Below the pieces are notes generated by a model. It did no database searches. It was not told the origin of the DNA and saw only the letters and a list, made by a program, of their open reading frames with translations. DNA of 64,000 bases, taken from assembly GCA_020444515.1 (NCBI GenBank), contig JAHLKX010000009.1:62001-126000 (forward strand), read 5' to 3'. Positions within the stretch are counted from its first letter, which is position 1. Each line of letters opens with the position of its first letter. The position numbers were made by a program, and so were the translations under genes. This document shows, one piece after another, positions 46,027 to 56,183 of the stretch. This DNA comes from Bacteroidota bacterium. GTDB taxonomy: Bacteria > Bacteroidota > Bacteroidia > Bacteroidales > JAADJA01.

Positions 46027-48300
46027 ATGTCCGAGCATCGCCAGCTCGCCGCCATCATGTTCACCGACATCGTCGGGTATTCAGCCATGATGTCCAAAAG
46101 CGAGAAAAGAACACTGCAGGTCCTCGAAAGGAACAGGCAGATCCACCAGGAAGCCATCAGGCGCTTCAGCGGCGAGCTGATCAAGGAGATCGGCGACGGC
46201 ATGCTCTCCCTTTTCAAGACCTCATCCGATGCCCTGCAATGCGCCATTGCCATCCAGGAGGCCTGTTGCAGGCAGCAGGACTTCCGGGTGAGGATCGGGA
46301 TCCACATGGCGGAGGTGGTGATCGTCGAAAAGGACGTGTTCGGCGATGGCGTCAACATTGCCTCACGGATCGAGGCTTCCGGCAAATCGGCTGGGATTTA
46401 CATTTCAGGCAGGGTGTTCGAGGATGTCAGGAATAAGATCGATATCTCCGCCACCGACCTGGGAGAAAAAAAACTGAAGAACATCGACCACCCGGTCCGG
46501 ATCTATCAGATCAATGCCGTTGACACCCCCGGGCAGGCGAAGGCCTTACGACGCTGGGGAAGGCTTCCGGGGAAAAAGAAGAAAACGCTCCTGGCCACCA
46601 TTGCCATGATCACCGCGGTCATCATCGTGCTGCTTATCTACTTCATGTGGCCTCCTGCTGCAGGAAAACATGAATCCGGATTTATCGCGGTTGCTACTTT
46701 TGAGAACCAGACCGGGGATGAATCCCTGGACCCGGTTGGCCGCATGGCGGCAGACTGGATCACTGAGGGCATTGCCGGTACGGGGCTTGCACCTGTTGCC
46801 CCTTCCGTTGTTTCAGGTCCTGTTCAATATGTTCATCAAAACCAGGATGGCATTCGTGAGTTGTCAAAAAAAACCGGGGCGGAAACGATCATTACAGGCG
46901 TTTATTACAAAACCATCGAAGGGCTTGAATTCCATGCAAACATCGTGGATGCCGGGCAGGGTAAGACGTTGACCGCCATTGACCCCGTTAAAGCTTCCCT
47001 GGATAACCCATTGTGGGGCATTGAAATAGTACGGCAGAAAGTTTTGGGAGCACTTGCTGCAAATTTTGATGAGCAGTTCAGCTATTACTCTGACCGGACA
47101 CTGAAACCTCCCCTGTTCGATGCCTATTCAGAGTTCATTACCGGGGTTGAATATTTTTTTAAATACGAATACAAGGAGGCTGCTGTCCATTATCTCAAAG
47201 CCATTCACCTTGATCCCGATTATCTGACACCTAATTTATGGTTGGCCGGCAGCTACTGGAATCTTGCGATGTATACCCAGTATTGGGATGTTCCTGGCAA
47301 TATTCGAACCTTTCAATCTTTTGACTCCCTGACTTATTTCCTGGAGAGAAACAGGAACAGGCTAACAAAAGGAGAGCAATATCACCTCGATTGGCTGATC
47401 GGTTTCAGGGAAGGGAACCCGGACAAAATGCTAGAGGCATCACAAAAGGCTGCGAACTTCTACCTTATATTCCGCTATGAGATGGCACTGGATGCGAACA
47501 TGGCATTCAAGCCAAACAAAGCAATCGAAACATTGAATAGCTTACCGCCGGACCTTTTGCATTTCAGAGGATGGTATTGGGATGTGCTGGCTGATGCATA
47601 TCACTTAGTGGGTGATTATAATAATGAATTAAAGACAGCTGAAAAAGGTATCTTGATCCATCCTGACCTGCCTTTCCTTTGTGAAGCAAAAATCCGCGCC
47701 CTGGCCGGATTGGGTAAACGTGAAGAATTGATTTCCTTTTTGGAAACGATCGATTTTAATAACATAGATGAATACTTCGGTTGGCTAGCACTCAATGCAG
47801 CAAATAGCGTTCACACTTGTGGTTTTGAAAAAGAGTTCGGATTTTTAATCAAAAAATCCATCCAGCTTTTTTCATCAAATGCCGACCCTTTAAAAAAGGA
47901 TGGATTACCAAGGGCGTATTATCTGGGAGGGCAACTGGATCATTCAAAAGAAATATTCACCGAATTCCACAACACGTATCCACAAAACATTGATTTTCTC
48001 GGGTACCTTGGGGTCATTGCCGTTCGGCAAAAGCAAGAAGCAGAAGCGGAGGAGATCTACATGGAATTGGTCGAATTTGACCATCCCTACCTGTATGGCA
48101 GGAAAGAATTCTGGCTGGCCAGGATGGAAGCACTGAGGGGGAACAGGGAACATGCTGTTGAATTACTCAGGCAGTCCATCCGCCAGGGGGCGGCACTCTG
48201 GTACATGGACTACTTCACCACCTCGCTGAATGAACTCCCTGATTTTGAATCTCTCAGGGATTACCCGCCCTTCAAGGAACTGATCAAACCGAAAGACTGA
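46027..48300 (+). CDS. Membrane adenylate/guanylate cyclase with TolB-like and TPR regions (copy 1)
   Basis: 757 residues. N-terminal class III cyclase domain (about 5-165) with metal Asp14 (FTDIVGYS), Asp57 (IGDG) and transition-state N110/R114 (GDGVNIASR), so catalytically competent. One TM (about 188-208), then a TolB/FlgO-like region (IAVATFENQTGDESLDPVGR) and TPR helices to the end, presumably outside the cytoplasm. It should make cAMP or cGMP in response to an envelope signal. Its stop TGA shares the A of the next gene's ATG. The leader is A/T-rich with no clear ribosome site. The first 450 bp are markedly GC-richer than their surroundings. Confidence 0.93.
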   Translation: MSEHRQLAAIMFTDIVGYSAMMSKSEKRTLQVLERNRQIHQEAIRRFSGELIKEIGDGMLSLFKTSSDALQCAIAIQEACCRQQDFRVRIGIHMAEVVIVEKDVFGDGVNIASRIEASGKSAGIYISGRVFEDVRNKIDISATDLGEKKLKNIDHPVRIYQINAVDTPGQAKALRRWGRLPGKKKKTLLATIAMITAVIIVLLIYFMWPPAAGKHESGFIAVATFENQTGDESLDPVGRMAADWITEGIAGTGLAPVAPSVVSGPVQYVHQNQDGIRELSKKTGAETIITGVYYKTIEGLEFHANIVDAGQGKTLTAIDPVKASLDNPLWGIEIVRQKVLGALAANFDEQFSYYSDRTLKPPLFDAYSEFITGVEYFFKYEYKEAAVHYLKAIHLDPDYLTPNLWLAGSYWNLAMYTQYWDVPGNIRTFQSFDSLTYFLERNRNRLTKGEQYHLDWLIGFREGNPDKMLEASQKAANFYLIFRYEMALDANMAFKPNKAIETLNSLPPDLLHFRGWYWDVLADAYHLVGDYNNELKTAEKGILIHPDLPFLCEAKIRALAGLGKREELISFLETIDFNNIDEYFGWLALNAANSVHTCGFEKEFGFLIKKSIQLFSSNADPLKKDGLPRAYYLGGQLDHSKEIFTEFHNTYPQNIDFLGYLGVIAVRQKQEAEAEEIYMELVEFDHPYLYGRKEFWLARMEALRGNREHAVELLRQSIRQGAALWYMDYFTTSLNELPDFESLRDYPPFKELIKPKD

Positions 48301-50546
48301 TGGAAACACGAAAATTAGCGGCCATCATGTTTACCGACATCGTCGGGTACTCGGCCTTGATGTCCAAGGACGAAAAGTTGGCGATGGAAGTGCTTGAAAA
48401 GAACCGTGCCATTCATAAGAAGGCCATCGGGCAGTACAACGGGCAGTTCATCAAGGAGATTGGCGACGGAACACTTTCCATATTCCAGAGCTCCCTCGCT
48501 GCAGTGAACTGTGCAATCGAGATCAATCAAGCCTGCTGCAAAGAGAAGGATTTCCGGGTGCGCATCGGCATCCACATCGGTGATATCATCTTCAGGGACA
48601 ACGATGTATTCGGGGACGGGGTGAACATTGCCAGCCGCATCGAATCATCCGGTGAGCCAGACGGGATCTATTTTTCTGACAGGGTTTATGAGGATATCAA
48701 AAATAAGACAGATATCAAAGCCGAATTCATCGGGGAAAAACAGTTGAAAAATATCGATCACCCTGTGAAAGTTTATGCGCTGCGTGACAATGTAATTGAT
48801 CATAAAAGTGAACGTGAGAGCCATTCGCATAGATCATCCCGGGTATCCAGCCGGAAATACCTGGTCAGCATGATCCTTTTACTGGCCGTCATCGCTGCGT
48901 TGACCACCACCTATCTTGTCGGTAATCAAAAAGGGAGGAAACTGGATCCCAACCTGATCGCTGTGGCTGTTTTCGAGAACCAGACGGGAAACAAGCAACT
49001 GGATCCTGTCGGGCGCATGGCCTCGGACTGGATCACCCAGGGTATTTCCGAAACTGGATTGGTATCGGTCATACCATCCTCGCAGCTTAAAACTGAAGAG
49101 GATGTTCACGGAAATATGAATGCCATACGATCCCTGGCCAATGAAACCGGGGCACAAATGATCATCACAGGGGTTTATTACCAGCACGGCAACAAGCTGC
49201 AATTTCATGCCAACCTGGTAGATGCCGGGAATGAGAAGATCATCAATGCCATCGATCCGGTGGAAGGCAAGGTGGATGACCCCCTGGCCCCGATCGAAGT
49301 CCTCCGGCAAAAAGTACTGGGTGCCCTTGCGGCAAATTTCGATGAGGAATTTCAGGATTATTCCGACAGAAAATTAAAGCCACCCCTATTTGATGCATAC
49401 AAGGAGTCCCTGGCAGGCGTTGATTATTTCTGGGAAAGTGAGTATGAAAAGGCGATCGAATGTTTTACCAGGGCATATGACATGGATACCACCTACATGT
49501 TGCCACTGGTCCTGACATACCACAGTTATATGAATAAAAACAATCACCATAAGGCTGATTCCATCTCAAGCATCATTCAGAAACATATAAATCTTCTCTC
49601 CGTCAGTGAGCGATATATCTACGATTACCTGAATACATTGCGCAGTGGTGACCTGGAAATGGCATTTAAAAAAGCAAAGCTTTCCGGAAAATATTTCCTT
49701 CCCCACAGGTATAATTCAGGGTATGCTGCCCTCCTGGCCAATTACCCTTTCCAGGCCATTGAGATATTATCAAAACTTGATCCGGATTATAAATTGTTTC
49801 CAAACTGGTACCCGGGGGTAATGTCAATGGCTTACCATATGACCGGAGATTATCAAAAAGAACTGGAGATCGCCAGAGATGGGCTCAGTTCAAATCCGGA
49901 ACTTTACAGTGCATTCTATGCTGAATTAAGAGCCCTGGCCGCACTGGGAAAAATGGATGATATCAACGATTTACTGGCAGAAAGTTTAAAACTGCCTTTG
50001 TATAAAAGGCAGGGTTGGTCGCCCGGATACCCTGGCTGGCTCATGCTCATGACGGCCCAGGAACTCAGGGCGCAAGGATATTCCGAAGACGCTGATAAGG
50101 TTATAGACCGGTCCATTAAATGGTTCCTCGAACATACCGAAGTGGAAGACCAGTCCTACCTGGCTACAGCTTATTATGTCGCTGAACAGTGCGATGAATC
50201 GGAAAAATTATTTACAGAGCTTCTTCAAAAAGATCCGGAAAATATTGAATACCAGGGCTACCTCGGGGCCATTGCTGCGAGAAAAGGAAACGTGCAAAAA
50301 GCAGAAGAAATCAGTGATGCCCTCGGTAGGGTCAATCAAGTCGGTTCTCATGGTTTGAATATTTTCTGGAGGGCCCGTATAGCTGCCATTCTGGGACAGA
50401 ATGACCAGGCGGTGGCACTCTTACAGGACACCTTCGCCAAAGGCTTTCATAACTGGTACTATGATATCCCCTATTATGAGATCATGGATTTCGAAAACTT
50501 ACGTGATTATGAACCTTTCCGGGAACTGATCAAACCTAAGAAATGA
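48300..50546 (+). CDS. Membrane adenylate/guanylate cyclase with TolB-like and TPR regions (copy 2)
   Basis: 748 residues, co-linear with the preceding gene and starting on its stop codon (TGATG). Cyclase motifs FTDIVGYS (Asp13), IGDG and GDGVNIASRIE are intact. One TM lies at about 188-205 (YLVSMILLLAVIAALTTTYL). Then AVFENQTGNKQLDPVGRMAS, the TPR region and a shared end, NLRDYEPFRELIKPK, nearly the same as copy 1 (SLRDYPPFKELIKPK). A tandem duplication that has diverged; the two may form heterodimers, since class III cyclases act as dimers. Confidence 0.93.
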   Translation: METRKLAAIMFTDIVGYSALMSKDEKLAMEVLEKNRAIHKKAIGQYNGQFIKEIGDGTLSIFQSSLAAVNCAIEINQACCKEKDFRVRIGIHIGDIIFRDNDVFGDGVNIASRIESSGEPDGIYFSDRVYEDIKNKTDIKAEFIGEKQLKNIDHPVKVYALRDNVIDHKSERESHSHRSSRVSSRKYLVSMILLLAVIAALTTTYLVGNQKGRKLDPNLIAVAVFENQTGNKQLDPVGRMASDWITQGISETGLVSVIPSSQLKTEEDVHGNMNAIRSLANETGAQMIITGVYYQHGNKLQFHANLVDAGNEKIINAIDPVEGKVDDPLAPIEVLRQKVLGALAANFDEEFQDYSDRKLKPPLFDAYKESLAGVDYFWESEYEKAIECFTRAYDMDTTYMLPLVLTYHSYMNKNNHHKADSISSIIQKHINLLSVSERYIYDYLNTLRSGDLEMAFKKAKLSGKYFLPHRYNSGYAALLANYPFQAIEILSKLDPDYKLFPNWYPGVMSMAYHMTGDYQKELEIARDGLSSNPELYSAFYAELRALAALGKMDDINDLLAESLKLPLYKRQGWSPGYPGWLMLMTAQELRAQGYSEDADKVIDRSIKWFLEHTEVEDQSYLATAYYVAEQCDESEKLFTELLQKDPENIEYQGYLGAIAARKGNVQKAEEISDALGRVNQVGSHGLNIFWRARIAAILGQNDQAVALLQDTFAKGFHNWYYDIPYYEIMDFENLRDYEPFRELIKPKK

Positions 50547-50629
50547 ACGAATCCCCCTTCCCCCTGAACTGATGCGAATCTGCAAACATAACCCTGAGAA
50601 TATACACAATATGTGCTATCATTTTATAT

Positions 50630-50725
50630 TCCCAACGTCTCCCGGTCCAAACTCCGATACTGTATCGCCTCCGCCAAATGTTCAGGATTAATATGTTCAC
50701 TGGCATCCAGGTCGGCAATGATGGG
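50630..50725 (-). pseudogene. comM: comM/yifB 3'-end relic, copy F
   Basis: On minus: IIADLDASEHINPEHLAEAI, then QYRSLDRETLGI and stop: the best-preserved short copy, with an open frame. It separates the cyclase pair from the L-domain array. Nothing else is seen in 50547-50810. Confidence 0.78.
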
Positions 50726-50810
50726 AGATAACTATTAGGGAAAACAGAAGGCATTGAATAGCGATCAACGAAAACTAAATAAATCGCTTTTGAATTTTAA
50801 GTCTTGCAGG

Positions 50811-52508
50811 TTAGCGTTTGATTATTTTTTGGGTTTGAATTCTTTCATTGGTTTTTAAGGTACAGAAATAAATCCCAGGTTTTAATTGAGAGCCGTTAAA
50901 TAAAATATTCTGTTCTCCCTGCTGCTGGTTTTCGTTTACTAATGTTTGAACCAACCGGCCACTTAAGTCAAGGATAACTAAAGAAACATGTGATTCATGT
51001 TCCAGTGAATACAAGATTATAGAACTTGATTCCAGAGGATTGGGTAGGATCATGAATTTGTCATGAATAATTCTTAATGGTAAACCGGTTTGAATTGAAT
51101 CACATGAATCTTGAACCTGTTGCTGGTTGTTGCAGCCGGGGGCGTTGTTGAATATATGCATTATTTCATTGTTAACAGCAAGGCATTCACAGATACTTTC
51201 TATATGACAAGTGGAGAGATTATTATTACCTATTATACCAAAATATTCAATTGTGCCACAATCTATATTATCAAGTCCAGATAGACTTGATAATACAGGA
51301 TTTCCATAATAGTATTCTCCTATTCTAATGTTTCCCTCAATAGTGACTAATTTATCCAATCCCAAAAAGTTAAGCAGGTTGTTATTACTATAAATTTCAA
51401 AAAAACCAGATATGGTAGAAAGATTTTTTAGTCCAGTGAAATCCAGTAGTGAGTTATTGGAATGAATACCCAATCCATTTAAAGTGGTCAATGATTCCAG
51501 ACCTTTTAAATTTAGCAGATTGTCGTTTAAAACAACTTCCATATAACCCCCAATGGATGATAGATTGTCCAAACCTGATAAATCTATCAGAACATTATTG
51601 CCAATTATTGAAAGATTGCCACCAATGCTGTTGAGACTGTCTAATCCTGAAAGCTTATTAAGTGAAGGATTTCCACCATACCAAAATCCGATCCATAAAG
51701 GCCCATTAATAGCAGTTAGGTTCTCCAGTCCTGTTAAATTTTCCAGGCTGTTGTTATTACATATGGTCAATCCTCCATTCACATAGGATAAATTGTTCAG
51801 TCCTGTAAGATTAAGCAATGATTGATTTCCAACTTCATAGCCATACAACCATCCACCTAATCTAACGTGCAGAGAAAAATTCCCATTAACTGTTTCCAGG
51901 TTTTCAAGACCTGATAAGTTTATCAGACCATTATTACCTCCAATAACAAGGTCGCCTTCAATTGAATTGATATTATTCAGTCCATTTAAATTTTCCAGTA
52001 AATTGTTACAAATAATTTCAAGGTTGCCTAAAAGAGAGGGTACGTTTTCCAGTCCTGTCAAACTGGTAAGGGATTCGTTATAAATAATTAAAATATTCTT
52101 TCCAATATAATTTAGGTTACTCAGACCTTCTAAATTTAACAGCATTGGATTGCCCTCGCCATACCACCATCCATATCGGTTGATTAAAATTTTATTACCA
52201 ATATAAAGATTGCTGTCGATAGAAACTAAATTTTCCAGTCCCGATAAGCTTGTGAGTATATTATTGCCATAAATCTTCAGACTGCCTGAAACTGTTGTAA
52301 TTACATTTAATCCACTCAAATTTGAGATATCATCCCCATTAATTATTACATCTCCCTCAATTTCAGTACACCCCGGATAATTCACCTGGAAACTGTCGAT
52401 CTGTGCCTGGGTGGTGAAGGTGATGCCTTCGGGGAGGCAGGAAGTTTGGGAAATGGCTGTTAGTTGAATGAACAGCGTTGTGGTAAATAAGAGTGTTCGT
52501 GTTTTCAT
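50811..52508 (-). CDS. Secreted L-domain protein with T9SS tail (single module)
   Basis: 565 residues. A signal peptide (ending TAISQ) is followed by one L module. The header is CLPEGITFTTQAQIDSFQ, then NYPGCTEIEG; there are about 16 LxGLxNLxxIxG repeats with variable loops containing aromatic turns (YGWWYGEGNP). The cap is SICECLAVNNE, then APGCNNQQQVQDSC, and the T9SS type-A tail is MILPNPLESSSIILYSLEHE...KIIKR. Repeat units here differ more from one another than in the 21-25 kb protein. It is the last gene of a four-gene minus-strand array. Confidence 0.9.
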   Translation of the reverse strand: MKTRTLLFTTTLFIQLTAISQTSCLPEGITFTTQAQIDSFQVNYPGCTEIEGDVIINGDDISNLSGLNVITTVSGSLKIYGNNILTSLSGLENLVSIDSNLYIGNKILINRYGWWYGEGNPMLLNLEGLSNLNYIGKNILIIYNESLTSLTGLENVPSLLGNLEIICNNLLENLNGLNNINSIEGDLVIGGNNGLINLSGLENLETVNGNFSLHVRLGGWLYGYEVGNQSLLNLTGLNNLSYVNGGLTICNNNSLENLTGLENLTAINGPLWIGFWYGGNPSLNKLSGLDSLNSIGGNLSIIGNNVLIDLSGLDNLSSIGGYMEVVLNDNLLNLKGLESLTTLNGLGIHSNNSLLDFTGLKNLSTISGFFEIYSNNNLLNFLGLDKLVTIEGNIRIGEYYYGNPVLSSLSGLDNIDCGTIEYFGIIGNNNLSTCHIESICECLAVNNEIMHIFNNAPGCNNQQQVQDSCDSIQTGLPLRIIHDKFMILPNPLESSSIILYSLEHESHVSLVILDLSGRLVQTLVNENQQQGEQNILFNGSQLKPGIYFCTLKTNERIQTQKIIKR

Positions 52509-52520
52509 GATAGCTTTTGT

Positions 52521-52585
52521 TTGAGTTCCGGGTTCCGGGTTTTGAGTTCTGAGTTGAACACAGAACCCAGAACGCAGAACACTGA
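52521..52585. repeat. Word-like imperfect inverted repeat in an array spacer
   Basis: Iterated GTTCCGGG / GTTCTGAG words on one side and CAGAACCC / CAGAACGC / CAGAACAC words on the other form an imperfect hairpin of roughly 30-bp arms (core GTTCTG...CAGAAC). It sits between the stop of the 52591-56106 gene and the start of the 50811-52508 gene. Confidence 0.7.
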
Positions 52586-52590
52586 ACTAT

Positions 52591-55500
52591 TTAAAGTTTT
52601 ATTATTTTCTTCGTTTGGATTCCTTTATTGGTTTTTAAGGTGCAGAAGTAAATTCCCGGTTTCAATCCCTCTGTATTAAATATCACTTTTTGTTCTCCCT
52701 GCTGCTGGTTTTCGTTTACCAAACGTTCAATTGACCGGCCGCTTAGGTCAAGGATTTCTAAAGTGACCTGTGAATTATCCCTCAATGTGTATGTGATGAA
52801 GGAACTTAAACCAAGAGGATTGGGTATTATAGTGAAATTGTCATCGTCAAATGAGAGAGGTAAATTGGTTTGAATCGAATCACAGGCATCTTCAACTTCC
52901 TGCGGATTGTTGCAGCCGGGGGCATTATCATGGATTTCTATCATTCCGTTGGGGGCTATCAGGTAATCACAAATGCTTTGGACATGACAGTATGATAAGG
53001 AATCATTGTAAACAATAGTTAGATCAACAATTGATCCAGCTTCGATATTTTCAAGGCCGGTAAGGCTCTGCAGATTTTCACAGGAGTAAATATACAAATT
53101 ACCTGGAATGATGGTTAAATTGTTCAATCCATTTAAATCTATCAGCGAATTACAATAACCTATATCTAAGTTCCCTCCAATTGATAATAATGAATCAAGT
53201 CCTGCGATACTTTGTAAACCATATGACTGAATTGATAAATCACCACCTATTTCAGTGAGATTGTCAAATTCTGTTAATTCCGTAAGATTATTATTCCAAA
53301 TACTGAGATCTTCCCCAATAAAGGTTAAATTTTCAAGACCCGATAAGTTTGTGAGGGAGTCAGCCCTATAAACCAGTAAGTTTCCTCCCACTGAATCAAG
53401 ATTTGCCAACGATGATATGTCGGCCAATACAGGATTTACGCCGTCATAATAAATACCACTGTAAATGCCTATATTAAAATTTCCATTTATTGTCTTAAGA
53501 TTTTCAAGTCCAGTGAGATCGGTCAGTGAATAATTATTTCCAATGTTGAAATCTTCGCCTACATGCATCAGGTTGTTCAATCCCGATAAATTGACCAGGG
53601 ATTGATTATGTGACGGTCCAGAAAAACCTCCAATCCATATGCTACCCTCAACTGCAGTTATATTGTTCAATCCTGATAGATTGATTAAAGAGTAATTATG
53701 ACTTATAATGAGCGACCCACCAATATAATTCACATTATCCAAACCGGTTAGGTTTAATAAGGAATCGACGCCGACACCAAGAGTTCCTCCAATGGAGGTA
53801 AGAATATTTAATCCATCTAAATCAGATATATCATCACCATTAATCCCAACATGCCCCTCAATCTGTGTACACCCTGGATAATTCAGCTGGAAACTGTCGA
53901 TCTGTGCCTGTGAGGTAAAGGTGATGCCTTCGGGCAGGCAGGATGAGCATGCTTCTTCTACTTCTTGCTGACTGTTGCAGCCGGGAGCATTGTCATGGAT
54001 TTCAATAGAACCATTAGGAGTGGCAAGGTAATCGCAGATGCTCTGAGCAGCACAATTTGCAAGAGAATTATTATATTTTATTTTTAACTCCTCAATTGTA
54101 CCTGCATTAATGTTTCCCAATCCGGAAATACTGGTCAGGGAATCGTTACCAAAAATACGGAGATCGCCACCGATTGACGTAAGATTCTCCAATCCAGTCA
54201 AACTGTTCAGAGACGGATTATTTCCTAAAAAATTATAAGATCCAATATGAAGTCCACCACTAATGGAAGTCAGTGCTTCTATTCCTGAAAAATTTAACAA
54301 TGACTCATTGCTTTCAATTTCAAAGGTGCCACCAATTAAAATTAGGTTGCCAAGACCAACAAAATCTATTAGCGCATCATTGTCCTCAATATAGAGGCCT
54401 CCACCAACATTTACTAAGTTATCTAAACCAGATAAACTGTTGAGGGATGGATTTCCTCCTTGAGAACTATTGCTATACCAGTAGCCTATTTCCAAACTGC
54501 CCTCTATTGAAGCAAGATTGGTAAGTCCATCCAGGCTGGTTAAGCTTTCGTTTTTGTATATTCGAAAGGATTCTCCTATGGAATCAAGATGATTCAATCC
54601 GGTAAAATTGATCAAATTATTGTTATAGTCAACAGTAAGAATTCCTCCTATAGAACTTAGGTTTTCCAGTCCTGTCAAATTTTCAAGATGACCATTACTA
54701 TTTATATATAAATCACCTGAAACCGTTTGCAAACCATTCATACCCAGCAGGTTGGCGAGGGTATCGTTAGACGAGATGTTTAGATTCCCATTAATTGAAG
54801 TTACTATATTTAATCCATTCAAATTGGTAATATCATCACCTTCAATTAAAACATCTCCTTCCAATTCTGAACATTCAGGGTAATTGGATTGAAAATTGTC
54901 GATCTCGGTTTGGTTGAAGAAATAGTAGTTTCCATAGGGTAAACAATGATCTGCGATTCCGCAGTTTAAAGCTATCTCCCCTGAATTATTGCAACCTGGC
55001 GCATTATTATAGATGGTTACAATTCCATTAGGTGATGCCAGGTATTCACAAATAACCTGGATGTCACAATTATAAAGGGACGTATTACCGGTAATCATCA
55101 AATCTTCAATAGAACCTGCATTAATGTTATTCAATCCTTCCAGGTCAGATAACAACTGATTATTTCGAATCCGAAGACTACCCCCGATAGATGTCAGTCC
55201 TTCAATTCCGTTTAATGTTACTAAAGAGGGATTACCATCTCCGATGTTCAAACTCCCGCCAACAGATATGAGGTTCTCAATACCATTCAGATTAACAAGT
55301 GAAGTGTTTCCTCCAAAAGTCCATCCAATGTTAAAATCTCCTCCAATGGTTTTTAAACTGTCCAGACCGGTTAAATCTGTTATTGTATAAGAGCTTAAAA
55401 TAAAATTTCCTCCAATGGAATCCAGGTTATGTAACCCAGCCAAATTTATCAGGGGATTACCGTAAATCAATATACCTTCACCTATGTATTCAAGATTACC

Positions 55501-56106
55501 CAATGCTTCAAAACTGGTTAAAGATGGATTCCCATTATAGTAGCCACCATAAGCATGTGTCCATCCAATATTGACTCCACCGTTTACTTCAGATAAGTTT
55601 TCCAATCCTGTCAGGCTGGATAATACATCGTTTCCCAGGATATATATACCACCCACTGAAACCAGATTATTTAATCCATATAAATTAATGAGCGCATCGT
55701 TATTCTGAATTCCAAGTCCACCTCCAATAGTAGACAAATTATCGAGGCCTGATAAATTCTGTAGATTTGGATTTCCTTCTATACCACCTTCAGATCCCCT
55801 TCCGATCCCAAGGGATCCGCCAATATGGGTAAGGTTCTCCAGCCCTGTCATATTAACCAATGATGTTCCACTAAAAGTAAGAGATCCACCAATGGATGTT
55901 AATACATTTAATCCATTAAGATTTGTAATATTCCCATGCATATAAACATCCCCCTCAATCTCCGTGCATCCCGGGTAATTTACCTGGAAACTATCGATCT
56001 GAGCCTGGGTGATGAAGGTGATGCCTTCGGGGAGACAGGGAGATTGGGAAATGGCTGCTAGTTGGATCAACAGGGAGGCGGTAAATAAAAGTGTTAGTTT
56101 TTTCAT
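52591..56106 (-). CDS. Giant secreted L-domain protein (three modules) with T9SS tail
   Basis: 1171 residues. After the signal peptide (ending AAISQ) come three header-repeat-cap modules (headers CLPEGITFITQAQIDSFQ; CLPYGNYYFFNQTEIDNFQ; CLPEGITFTSQAQIDSFQ). Each has LxGLxNLxSIGGxLxI repeats and a cap containing ICDYL/ICEYL...APGCN. The T9SS type-A tail (FTIIPNPLGLSSFITYTLRD, then RSIERLVNENQQQGEQ, FNTEGLKPGIYFCTLKT, KKIIKL) is almost the same as in the 59417-62506 gene, including long identical DNA. Predicted to be exported by T9SS and attached to, or released from, the surface. Confidence 0.92.
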   Translation of the reverse strand: MKKLTLLFTASLLIQLAAISQSPCLPEGITFITQAQIDSFQVNYPGCTEIEGDVYMHGNITNLNGLNVLTSIGGSLTFSGTSLVNMTGLENLTHIGGSLGIGRGSEGGIEGNPNLQNLSGLDNLSTIGGGLGIQNNDALINLYGLNNLVSVGGIYILGNDVLSSLTGLENLSEVNGGVNIGWTHAYGGYYNGNPSLTSFEALGNLEYIGEGILIYGNPLINLAGLHNLDSIGGNFILSSYTITDLTGLDSLKTIGGDFNIGWTFGGNTSLVNLNGIENLISVGGSLNIGDGNPSLVTLNGIEGLTSIGGSLRIRNNQLLSDLEGLNNINAGSIEDLMITGNTSLYNCDIQVICEYLASPNGIVTIYNNAPGCNNSGEIALNCGIADHCLPYGNYYFFNQTEIDNFQSNYPECSELEGDVLIEGDDITNLNGLNIVTSINGNLNISSNDTLANLLGMNGLQTVSGDLYINSNGHLENLTGLENLSSIGGILTVDYNNNLINFTGLNHLDSIGESFRIYKNESLTSLDGLTNLASIEGSLEIGYWYSNSSQGGNPSLNSLSGLDNLVNVGGGLYIEDNDALIDFVGLGNLILIGGTFEIESNESLLNFSGIEALTSISGGLHIGSYNFLGNNPSLNSLTGLENLTSIGGDLRIFGNDSLTSISGLGNINAGTIEELKIKYNNSLANCAAQSICDYLATPNGSIEIHDNAPGCNSQQEVEEACSSCLPEGITFTSQAQIDSFQLNYPGCTQIEGHVGINGDDISDLDGLNILTSIGGTLGVGVDSLLNLTGLDNVNYIGGSLIISHNYSLINLSGLNNITAVEGSIWIGGFSGPSHNQSLVNLSGLNNLMHVGEDFNIGNNYSLTDLTGLENLKTINGNFNIGIYSGIYYDGVNPVLADISSLANLDSVGGNLLVYRADSLTNLSGLENLTFIGEDLSIWNNNLTELTEFDNLTEIGGDLSIQSYGLQSIAGLDSLLSIGGNLDIGYCNSLIDLNGLNNLTIIPGNLYIYSCENLQSLTGLENIEAGSIVDLTIVYNDSLSYCHVQSICDYLIAPNGMIEIHDNAPGCNNPQEVEDACDSIQTNLPLSFDDDNFTIIPNPLGLSSFITYTLRDNSQVTLEILDLSGRSIERLVNENQQQGEQKVIFNTEGLKPGIYFCTLKTNKGIQTKKIIKL

Positions 56107-56119
56107 GATCTTAAAATTT

Positions 56120-56183
56120 GGGCAAAGGGCAAAGCGCTTAGGGCAAGGTAACTCTAAGCACTCTGCTCTATGCCCTTTGCTCT
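56120..56183. repeat. Second word-like inverted repeat in an array spacer
   Basis: GGGCAAAGGGCAAAGCGCTTAG pairs imperfectly with CTAAGCACTCTGCTCTATGC-CCTTTGC. It fills the spacer between the 56184-59360 stop and the 52591-56106 start; different words from the 52521 element but the same position. Confidence 0.7.

Noticed and set aside
30879-50725. Integron with comM relics acting as attC sites
   Set aside because: The relics translate as a protein C-terminus, are not attC-like hairpins, and there is no IntI gene in the window.
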